DNA from: Spirosoma oryzicola
GTDB lineage: Bacteria; Bacteroidota; Bacteroidia; Cytophagales; Spirosomataceae
Length of the DNA stretch: 64,000 nt
Direction: 5' to 3'
Assembly: GCF_021233055.1 (NCBI RefSeq)
Contig: NZ_CP089538.1
Span: 2,310,501-2,374,500 of the forward strand
Position numbers and translations under genes: made by a program. Shown here one piece after another: positions 8,689-15,042 of this stretch; position 1 is the stretch's first letter, and each line of letters opens with the position of its first letter. The notes beneath the pieces were generated by a model. It made no database searches and had not been told where the DNA came from. It saw only the letters and a program-made list of their open reading frames with translations.

Positions 8689-9984
8689 ATGCAACCTATG
8701 ACAACAAGCGAACAATTATTTGAGAAAGCAAAAACGCTGATTCCTGGTGGTGTCAACTCACCCGTCCGAGCCTTTCGGGCGGTGGGCGGCTCCCCGGTTT
8801 TTATCAAATCGGCGAAAGGACCGTACCTCTATGACGAAGATGGACGGCAATACATTGAACTGATCAACTCCTGGGGGCCAATGATTTTGGGCCACGCTTT
8901 CGAGCCGGTCGAAAAAGCCGTTCGCGATGCGATTCAGGATTCGTTTTCGTTCGGCGCTCCCACGCGCAAGGAAGTCGAAATGGCCGAGCTGATCACAACG
9001 ATGGTCCCTTCCGTCGAAAAGGTGCGGATGGTCAACTCCGGTACCGAAGCGACGATGGCGGCTATCCGGGTGGCGCGGGGCTTTACCGGTCGGGACAAGA
9101 TTATCAAATTTGAAGGCTGCTACCACGGGCATGGTGACTCGTTTCTGATCGCTGCCGGTAGCGGGGCCATGACGATGGGTATTCCCGATAGTCCCGGTGT
9201 CACGAAAGCGACGGCGGCTGATACGCTTACCGCGCCGTACAACGACCTGGCCGCCGTTGAGAAATTGCTGGAAAACAATCAGAATCAGGTAGCCGCTGTC
9301 ATCCTGGAGCCGGTGGTAGGCAACATGGGTTGTGTACTTCCTCAACCGGGCTTCCTCGAAGGGGTTCGTACCCTCTGCGACAAACACGGCACGTTGTTGA
9401 TTTTCGATGAGGTGATGACGGGCTTCCGACTGGCTAAAGGCGGAGCGCAGGAGCGATTCGGTATTACGCCCGACCTGACGACGATGGGGAAAATTATCGG
9501 CGGAGGTATGCCCGTCGGTGCGTACGGTGGACGCGCTGACATCATGAATGTGGTATCACCTGCCGGACCCGTTTATCAGGCCGGAACGCTTTCGGGTAAC
9601 CCAATTGCCATGTCGGCGGGACTCGCGATGCTGCACCACCTGAACGATCACCCGGAAGTTTATACGCGGCTAGAAGAAATTGGTGCGGCTTTGGTCAACG
9701 GCTTTCAGTCGTCCTTGACAAAGCTGGGTCTGAACTACACGATCAACCACATCGGCTCCATGTTCACCTTGTTTATGACCGAGCGATCGGTAACCAACTT
9801 TACCGAAGCCAAAACGTGCGATCTGCCTTTGTTTGGACGCTATTTCCACGCTATGCTGAAGCGGGGCGTTTATCTGGCTCCTTCGCAGTTTGAAAGCTTA
9901 TTCCTGTCAGTTGCCCTGACCGACGATTTGATCAGCCAGATTATTCAGGCGAACGAAGAAAGCTTGCAGGAGGCATTGGCATGA
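8689..9984 (+). CDS. hemL: Glutamate-1-semialdehyde 2,1-aminomutase
   Basis: A 431-residue class III aminotransferase-fold enzyme that converts glutamate-1-semialdehyde to 5-aminolevulinate, the committed C5-pathway step to haem and sirohaem. Lys268 in TTMGKIIGGG is the PLP lysine and Asp240 in FDEVMTGFR contacts the pyridine nitrogen. The N-terminal IPGGVNSPVRAF is a family signature. A second Met at residue 4 (8698) could also start. The stop overlaps the next ATG by 4 bp (ATGA), so the three genes from here to 11632 are translationally coupled. The product also feeds the sirohaem needed by the sulfite reductase encoded further right. Confidence 0.96.
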   Translation: MQPMTTSEQLFEKAKTLIPGGVNSPVRAFRAVGGSPVFIKSAKGPYLYDEDGRQYIELINSWGPMILGHAFEPVEKAVRDAIQDSFSFGAPTRKEVEMAELITTMVPSVEKVRMVNSGTEATMAAIRVARGFTGRDKIIKFEGCYHGHGDSFLIAAGSGAMTMGIPDSPGVTKATAADTLTAPYNDLAAVEKLLENNQNQVAAVILEPVVGNMGCVLPQPGFLEGVRTLCDKHGTLLIFDEVMTGFRLAKGGAQERFGITPDLTTMGKIIGGGMPVGAYGGRADIMNVVSPAGPVYQAGTLSGNPIAMSAGLAMLHHLNDHPEVYTRLEEIGAALVNGFQSSLTKLGLNYTINHIGSMFTLFMTERSVTNFTEAKTCDLPLFGRYFHAMLKRGVYLAPSQFESLFLSVALTDDLISQIIQANEESLQEALA

Positions 9985-10625
9985 TTGTAAAGGGTGTAAT
10001 TTTTGACTTCGATGGCACATTGGCCGATACGCTACCGCTTTGTATTCGGGCGTTTCGGTCATCCATCGAACCCCGGCTGGGCCGTTCCGTGAGCGATGCG
10101 GAAATCATTGCGACCTTCGGCCCATCCGAGGAGGGAACCATCAAAGCGTTGATTCCCGATGCGTTCGACGAGGGTGTTGCCGCTTACCTAACCCATTATG
10201 AACAGTTCCACGCCGATTACCCGGACCTGTTTTCGGGTGTACAATCGCTGTTGACCGATCTGCAAAGCAAAGACGTTAAACTGGCTTTAGTGACGGGAAA
10301 AGGCCGACACAGTGCGGCTATGTCGCTCAAGTTTTATCAGTTGACTTCATACTTCAGTGCATTTGGGTACGGCGATTTGCAGGTCAACAGCAAAACCGGC
10401 AACATCAACCGGATTCGGGAGGAGTGGCAGTTAGCACCGGAAGAGGTGCTGTACGTTGGCGATGCGCCCAGCGACATTACAGCCTGTCGTCAGGCGGGTG
10501 TGCCGATTGCCGCAGCCGCCTGGGCATCAACGGCGGAGCCTGCTGTGTTGGAACCGCTCAAACCCGACGCTTTGTTTCACTCGGTAGATTCGTTCCGAAC
10601 CTGGTTGTTTGACCGCCTGCCATGA
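9981..10625 (+). CDS. HAD-family phosphatase (phosphoglycolate phosphatase-like)
   Basis: A 214-residue HAD hydrolase with a helical cap. Motif I is DFDGTLADT with nucleophile Asp9 and acid/base Asp11; motif II Thr is in LALVTGKG; motif III/IV is GDAPSDITACRQAG. Layout is that of Gph/PpaX-type phosphatases acting on small phosphate esters; the substrate is not predictable. It overlaps hemL and the following glycosyltransferase by 4 bp each, so all three are probably made from one mRNA. Confidence 0.88.
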   Translation: MIVKGVIFDFDGTLADTLPLCIRAFRSSIEPRLGRSVSDAEIIATFGPSEEGTIKALIPDAFDEGVAAYLTHYEQFHADYPDLFSGVQSLLTDLQSKDVKLALVTGKGRHSAAMSLKFYQLTSYFSAFGYGDLQVNSKTGNINRIREEWQLAPEEVLYVGDAPSDITACRQAGVPIAAAAWASTAEPAVLEPLKPDALFHSVDSFRTWLFDRLP

Positions 10626-11632
10626 TCTTTTTTTCCGTTATCATTCCCGTCTTCAACCGTCCCGACGAACTACGCGAACTGCTGGTAAGTCTGACGAAAC
10701 AGACCTATACGCATTTTGAGGTTGTTGTCGTTGAAGACGGTTCTAAAACCAAAGCGGACGATGTGGTGGCCGCCTTTGCCGATCAACTAACCATTCGATA
10801 CTATTTTAAGGAAAACTCCGGGCAGGGGTTTACGCGCAACGTTGGTTTTGAACGGGCCAACGGTGATTACTTTGTTATCTTCGACTCGGACGCGCTGATC
10901 CCACCGCATTATTTTTCTGTCGTCCATGAACGGCTGGAATCAGACTGGCTCGATGCCTACGGCGGTCCCGATATGGCCCACCCTGACTTTACACCCGTTC
11001 AAAAAGCGATCAGTTACTCGATGACGTCACCGTTCACGACGGGCGGTATTCGGGGCAGCAAAAAGAATCTGGGCGGTACATTTCACCCCCGAAGTTTCAA
11101 CATGGGGTTGTCGCGGAAGGTGTGGGAAACGATTGGCGGGTATAAGCTGAGCCGAATGGGGGAGGACATCGAGTTCGCCATTCGGATCATTGAAAACGGC
11201 TTCAAAACGGGGTTGATCGCCGATGCCTTTATTTACCACAAACGCCGGACAAATTTTGGGCAGTTTTACCGTCAGTTGCGTTTTTTTGGAAGAGCCCGAA
11301 TCAACATTTCGCGCTATTATCCAGGTGAGCTGAAACTTGTTCATACCTTTCCGGCTCTGTTTACCCTGTTTGTGCTCTCTGTACCGGTTTGGGCTCTCAT
11401 CAGTACGGTCCTGTTTCAGTTAGCACTGGGTGTGCTACTGCTATTCGCTGTGCTGGTGCTCGTTGACGCTACGCGTAAAGAAAAGAGTGTACAAATTGGT
11501 TTGTTAAGCGTAAGAGCCGCTTTTACGCAGTTGATTGGCTACGGCGTGGGATTCATCGGGGAGGGTTGGAAAAAACTTCGCGAGCCTAAAACCTTTCGGG
11601 AGACGGGGGCTGGCATCGAGTACCCATCGTGA
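10622..11632 (+). CDS. Family 2 glycosyltransferase with C-terminal membrane segments
   Basis: A 336-residue GT2 (GT-A fold) enzyme. The N-terminal nucleotide-binding strand is FSVIIPVFNRPDEL, the DxD metal site is Asp88-Ser-Asp90, and the acceptor-site acidic pair is in GEDIEFAIRI near residue 180. Two hydrophobic helices (about 240-285) anchor it at the membrane. It likely adds a sugar from an NDP donor to a lipid- or envelope-linked acceptor. It is translationally coupled to the phosphatase upstream. A short weak terminator-like hairpin follows at 11691. Confidence 0.88.
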   Translation: MIFFSVIIPVFNRPDELRELLVSLTKQTYTHFEVVVVEDGSKTKADDVVAAFADQLTIRYYFKENSGQGFTRNVGFERANGDYFVIFDSDALIPPHYFSVVHERLESDWLDAYGGPDMAHPDFTPVQKAISYSMTSPFTTGGIRGSKKNLGGTFHPRSFNMGLSRKVWETIGGYKLSRMGEDIEFAIRIIENGFKTGLIADAFIYHKRRTNFGQFYRQLRFFGRARINISRYYPGELKLVHTFPALFTLFVLSVPVWALISTVLFQLALGVLLLFAVLVLVDATRKEKSVQIGLLSVRAAFTQLIGYGVGFIGEGWKKLREPKTFRETGAGIEYPS

Positions 11633-11690
11633 GAATTATATTGTAAATATATAATGCCGATGGGCTACAAAAGTTAAGCCATTGACAACG

Positions 11691-11705
11691 AAAGCGGAAC
11701 GCTTT
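11691..11705 (+). terminator. Weak terminator-like hairpin after the hemL run
   Basis: AAAGCG/CGCTTT with a 3-nt loop followed by TTG; six base pairs only. It lies 58 bp after the GT2 stop and 6 bp before the next promoter candidate. Confidence 0.35.
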
Positions 11706-11711
11706 TTGTTC

Positions 11712-11719
11712 TATTTTTG
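11712..11719 (+). promoter_or_regulatory. Promoter -7 element for the small membrane protein
   Basis: TATTTTTG fits TAnnTTTG exactly, 24 bp before the ATG at 11744. No good TTTG is found at the -33 spacing. Confidence 0.45.
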
Positions 11720-11743
11720 AACCTATTGATGCATTAACCCACC

Positions 11744-12097
11744 ATGACAAAGCTTGCGAAACCACCTGGTCAGAAGTTAGTGAAGCGTATGAGTACGCGA
11801 ACAAAGGGCCTGATTGTGGCTCCGCTGGGGCTTTTGTTGCTAAGTGCGGGCCTGTGCGTGTTTAGTCTGGCAGCGCAAGCCAGACAGGATGGCGCTACGT
11901 TTCAGCAGTGGTTTCTGCGAGGTGCTTACAGCCTGATCCTGATCAACGGCGGGTTGTTATTGTTCGGGCAGGCGATTCGGTACCGGGCGCAATTGGATTA
12001 CCGTCGGTTCGTGCGTCGGGAACTGAAAAAGCGGGATCGGGAGTGGTCACGAAACCGCCAGAAACGAAAAACCTCGCCGAATAAGGGCGAGGCTTAG
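11744..12097 (+). CDS. Small two-helix membrane protein, unknown function
   Basis: A 117-residue protein I do not recognise. Two hydrophobic segments (about 23-43 and 60-80) are predicted to span the membrane, and the C-terminal 35 residues are strongly basic (Arg/Lys-rich) and probably cytoplasmic. Alternative starts exist at 11774 (GTG) and 11789 (ATG). An own promoter candidate precedes it. Its last eight codons overlap the hairpin that terminates the opposite-strand gene. Confidence 0.6.
   Translation: MTKLAKPPGQKLVKRMSTRTKGLIVAPLGLLLLSAGLCVFSLAAQARQDGATFQQWFLRGAYSLILINGGLLLFGQAIRYRAQLDYRRFVRRELKKRDREWSRNRQKRKTSPNKGEA
12072..12092 (-). terminator. Intrinsic terminator of the 51-residue basic protein gene
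   Basis: Read on the minus strand: CCTCGCC, a 7-nt loop, GGCGAGG, then TTTTT. It lies 31 bp past the minus-strand stop and inside the 3' end of the converging plus-strand CDS (11744-12097). Confidence 0.8.
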
Positions 12098-12123
12098 TAT
12101 CGTCGGTTCGCGAGTCGGCTCGA

Positions 12124-12279
12124 TTACGCTTCTTTTTTCTCGGCGAACGATGCTTTGATCGCTTCAACGTCTACGTTCTTGATGACCGGCTTACGCAGCA
12201 GTTGTTTGATAGCGTTTGTCTTATTGTTAGCGATGGCCCGGTTCCGGCGACCTTTGCGTTTCAGTTCAGTTACTCCCAT
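12124..12279 (-). CDS. 51-residue basic ribosomal-protein-like peptide
   Basis: A complete short ORF: MGVTELKRKGRRNRAIANN, then a Lys/Arg-rich middle with LLRKPVIKNVDVEAIK, ending in an acidic/basic tail. I recognise the look of a small conserved Bacteroidota protein but cannot name it. Support for a real gene: an exact TAnnTTTG promoter 41 bp upstream, a textbook intrinsic terminator downstream, and high basic content in the N-terminal half with an amphipathic C-terminal half, as in ribosome-associated proteins. It is monocistronic. A ribosomal or RNA-binding role is inference. Confidence 0.72.
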   Translation of the reverse strand: MGVTELKRKGRRNRAIANNKTNAIKQLLRKPVIKNVDVEAIKASFAEKKEA

Positions 12280-12319
12280 GACTATATATTAGTTTTCTTG
12301 CGGTTCGAATTTTGAAGTG

Positions 12320-12327
12320 CAAAATTA
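12320..12327 (-). promoter_or_regulatory. Promoter -7 element for the 51-residue protein gene
   Basis: On the minus strand TAATTTTG, an exact TAnnTTTG, 40 bp before the ATG at 12279. The -33 region is only TTCTG-like. Confidence 0.55.
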
Positions 12328-12423
12328 CTGTTTTTTTCGACAGAACTTGCAGCTTTGGCGGGATTTTTTGGTGTCGGCCCGTGCACCCGCCTATTTTTAG
12401 TAGAGCGATCAGCAAAGAAAAGG

Positions 12424-12633
12424 CTATAGCTTCTTTAAAAACTCAGTTCGCAGTACGATACTCATACCACCTACCCGGCAATCTACCTCGTCAGGATCGT
12501 CGGTCAGGCGGATTTTCTTGACGGTAGTGCCTCGCTTCAGCGTGGTCGAAGTACCTTTGACTTTTAAGTCTTTGATGAGGGTTACGGTGTCACCATCAGC
12601 CAGACTGTTGCCGTTACTATCTTTTACGTCCAT
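12424..12633 (-). CDS. PhnA/YjdM C-terminal-domain protein
   Basis: A 69-residue protein that is almost entirely the PhnA C-terminal domain: VKDSNGNSLADGDTVTLIKDL, LKRGTTVKKIRL, and a short C-terminal strand. The N-terminal zinc-ribbon of full PhnA/YjdM proteins (about 110 residues) is absent, so this is the short form. Despite the historical label 'alkylphosphonate utilisation', the family has no established link to phosphonate breakdown. The fold is expected to be a small SH3-like barrel. It stands alone between two divergent transcripts. Confidence 0.8.
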   Translation of the reverse strand: MDVKDSNGNSLADGDTVTLIKDLKVKGTSTTLKRGTTVKKIRLTDDPDEVDCRVGGMSIVLRTEFLKKL

Positions 12634-12726
12634 TAGTCAGTACAGTTTAATTAGGGCCACAAAGCTATGAAGAAGCGGATAAACGACAGCCTCGCGACAA
12701 AGTAGGTAATATTTTATTACGCACAC

Positions 12727-12753
12727 TCCTGTCAATCCTGTTCATCCTGTCTA
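12727..12753. repeat. Three tandem 9-bp units TCCTGTnnA
   Basis: Units TCCTGTCAA, TCCTGTTCA and TCCTGTCTA lie in direct tandem, ending 1 bp before the hisS -7 element and covering the -33 region. They may be an operator, or a short simple repeat. Confidence 0.6.
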
Positions 12754-12754
12754 T

Positions 12755-12762
12755 TAATTTTG
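12755..12762 (+). promoter_or_regulatory. hisS promoter, -7 element abutting the start codon
   Basis: TAATTTTG is an exact TAnnTTTG, and only 4 bp separate it from the hisS ATG at 12767. The expected start site falls on or next to the A of ATG, predicting a leaderless or near-leaderless mRNA. Confidence 0.5.
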
Positions 12763-12766
12763 CGCC

Positions 12767-14131
12767 ATGCAAAAACCAACATTACCCAAAGGAACTCGTG
12801 ATTTCGGGCCGGAGCAGATGCGAAAACGGCAACATATACTTGATACCATTCGTCAAACCTTTCAAAGGTTTGGTTTTCAGCCTTTAGAGACACCTGCTAT
12901 TGAAGAGCTGTCCGTGTTAACGGGTATATATGGAGAAGAAGGAGATAAATTGCTCTATAAAATCAGAAGTAATAAAAGTCTTAGAGATCAATTATCCACT
13001 GATAAGATCGATAAACTGGATCAAGCGTATGACTACTGGCTACCTCAAAAGTCAGAGTTAGGATTGCGTTATGATCTAACTGTTCCGTTTGCACGGTACG
13101 TAGTAATGAACCGTAATAATTTGGCATTCCCATTCAAACGGTATCAGATGCAACCCGTATGGCGGGCCGACCGTCCGCAAAAAGGACGGTATCGAGAGTT
13201 TTACCAATGTGATGCTGACGTCGTTGGTACGGACTCACTACTATGCGAAGCTGAAATTATTCTTATGATCCACGAGGTTTTTAAGAATCTAAGTATCACC
13301 GATTTTACGCTCAAAATGAATAATCGCAAGATTTTGACTGGAATTGCTGAATTGATTGGTGCGCCAGGACAGGAAGGAGCCCTAAGCGTAGCGATTGATA
13401 AACTGGATAAAATAGGCAAGGATAAAGTACTTGACGAACTCCGCGAACGAGGTTTTTCGGAGGACTCTATTAAGAACCTCGATCCGTTATTTTATAAAGA
13501 AACGGCATCAAGTACGCTAGAGAATTGGCTCAATACATCTCTTACTGCTCGTGAGGGAGTTGGAGAGTTAAATGAGATTATCCAACTTGTTAAACAACTT
13601 GGATTAACGGATCATAGCCATATCCAAATAGATGGGAGACTAGCGCGCGGTCTGTCGTACTATACCGGGGCTATTTTCGAAGTAAAAGCCAATGGCGTTT
13701 CCATCGGAAGCGTTAGCGGGGGCGGTCGTTACGATAACCTGACCGGCGCATTCGGGATGCCGGGGCTGTCAGGGGTAGGTATCTCGTTTGGCGTTGACCG
13801 GATCTACGACGTGATGGACGAGCTAAACTTGTTTCCGGCTTCGGCGGGTCAGGGCACGCAGGTACTGATCGTACCATTCGATGCCGAAGCGCGGTCGGTT
13901 GCTTTGCCCTTACTAACTAGATTGCGCAGTGTGGGTATCGCTGCCGAAGCGTATCCGGATCAGGCTAAAGTCAAGAAAATGCTGGATTACGCAAACGCCA
14001 AGTCTATTCCGTTCGTCGTGCTTATTGGCTCGGAAGAAGTGCAAACCGGTCTACTGACGCTTAAAAATATGGTAACGGGCGAACAGCAAAAAGTAGCGGC
14101 TGACGCGCTAATGCAAATAGTCCTTGCCTGA
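12767..14131 (+). CDS. hisS: Histidyl-tRNA synthetase
   Basis: A 454-residue class IIa synthetase that charges tRNA-His. The N-terminus KPTLPKGTRDFGP is characteristic. LRYDLTVPFARYV, motif 2 around RYQMQPVWRADRPQKGRYREFYQCD, the histidine-binding LARGLSYYTGAIFEV (about 289-303) and motif 3 GGGRYDNL are present. The C-terminal 90 residues form the anticodon-binding domain. Composition is mosaic: the first ~860 bp are AT-rich (for example 18 G+C of 60 at 12961-13020), while the last ~490 bp are at the local norm (35 of 60 at 13801-13860). The reading frame is intact throughout. Confidence 0.96.
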   Translation: MQKPTLPKGTRDFGPEQMRKRQHILDTIRQTFQRFGFQPLETPAIEELSVLTGIYGEEGDKLLYKIRSNKSLRDQLSTDKIDKLDQAYDYWLPQKSELGLRYDLTVPFARYVVMNRNNLAFPFKRYQMQPVWRADRPQKGRYREFYQCDADVVGTDSLLCEAEIILMIHEVFKNLSITDFTLKMNNRKILTGIAELIGAPGQEGALSVAIDKLDKIGKDKVLDELRERGFSEDSIKNLDPLFYKETASSTLENWLNTSLTAREGVGELNEIIQLVKQLGLTDHSHIQIDGRLARGLSYYTGAIFEVKANGVSIGSVSGGGRYDNLTGAFGMPGLSGVGISFGVDRIYDVMDELNLFPASAGQGTQVLIVPFDAEARSVALPLLTRLRSVGIAAEAYPDQAKVKKMLDYANAKSIPFVVLIGSEEVQTGLLTLKNMVTGEQQKVAADALMQIVLA

Positions 14132-14154
14132 TAAAAACTGGAGTCGATTGTGTT

Positions 14155-14184
14155 GTGGTGTCGGTTTCTCAAAACCGACACCAC
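14155..14184. repeat. Palindromic repeat, family A copy 2 (inverted relative to copy 1)
   Basis: The same 13-bp arms as 2806-2835 with loop CTCA, so the 30 bp is the exact reverse complement of copy 1. It lies 23 bp after the hisS stop and 23 bp before the cobA stop on the other strand, where a bidirectional terminator would be expected. Confidence 0.85.
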
Positions 14185-14207
14185 GACCGATACCGAATGT
14201 TGTATAC

Positions 14208-14972
14208 TTATTTCTGTTGAGCCAGATGTTGGCTGATTGCTTCCGAAACAGCAGTTGTCTGGCCGCTTGGAAGCCCCGCTACTTCACCGATAACGATGAT
14301 TGCCGGGTTACCTACTCCTGATTCGTCGGTCTTCTGAACAATATCCGAAACGCGGCCAAAGACCATCTGCTGATCGGGCAGCGTTCCGTTTTGAATGATC
14401 GCAACGGGTGTTTGAGCTTTACCGCAATCGGCAAAAACAGCCATGATCTCCGCTAGTTTATGCATGCCCATCAGCACGACAACCGTGGCGGAGGATTGAG
14501 CCGCTAGCTGAAGATCCTTGGATAATTGGCCCGCTTTCGTTGTGCCCGTAACCACCCAAAAGCTTTCCGACAAACCACGCGTTGTCAGCGGCACACCCGC
14601 CGAAGCCGGAACCGCATAACTACTGGAAATGCCCGGAATCACGTCGGTTTCAATCCCGCATTGGCGCGCAAATTCAATCTCTTCGTAACCCCGCCCGAAC
14701 ACAAAGGAGTCGCCCCCTTTAAGCCGAACAACGTGACCGTATTGCTGCGCGTAATGCACAATCAGTGGGTTGATATCTTCCTGTACACACGAGTACGCGC
14801 CCCGGCGTTTGCCGACGTATACCTTCAACGCATCCGGGTGACAATAATCAAGCAAGTCGGGATGCACAAGCGCGTCGTACATGACAACGTCTGCCTGCTG
14901 CAAAGCCCGAATGCCTTTGACGGTTATTAAATCAGGATCGCCGGGTCCGGCACCTACAAGGGTTAATTTCAT
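14208..14972 (-). CDS. cobA: Uroporphyrinogen-III C-methyltransferase
   Basis: SAM-dependent methyltransferase making precorrin-2, the first step towards sirohaem. The start at 14972 gives MKLTLVGAGPGDPDLITVKG, the family N-terminus; an upstream in-frame ATG adds 20 unrelated residues and is rejected. VVRLKGGDSFVFGRG and IPGISSSYAVPASAGVPLTTRG are SUMT signatures. It is a single-domain CobA (254 residues), without the CysG dehydrogenase/ferrochelatase part. It lies 70 bp after the sulfite reductase gene in the same direction, which fits supply of that enzyme's sirohaem cofactor. Confidence 0.93.
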   Translation of the reverse strand: MKLTLVGAGPGDPDLITVKGIRALQQADVVMYDALVHPDLLDYCHPDALKVYVGKRRGAYSCVQEDINPLIVHYAQQYGHVVRLKGGDSFVFGRGYEEIEFARQCGIETDVIPGISSSYAVPASAGVPLTTRGLSESFWVVTGTTKAGQLSKDLQLAAQSSATVVVLMGMHKLAEIMAVFADCGKAQTPVAIIQNGTLPDQQMVFGRVSDIVQKTDESGVGNPAIIVIGEVAGLPSGQTTAVSEAISQHLAQQK

Positions 14973-15042
14973 GCGAATGAGTGATACAAGCGGTATGATA
15001 CATCGGACTAGCCATCCTGTACCATACCGCATATCGATAAAT

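Noticed and set aside
8758..9387. A 209-codon minus-strand ORF inside hemL
   Set aside because: It is antisense to a well-supported gene and its residues are a by-product of the sense codon pattern.
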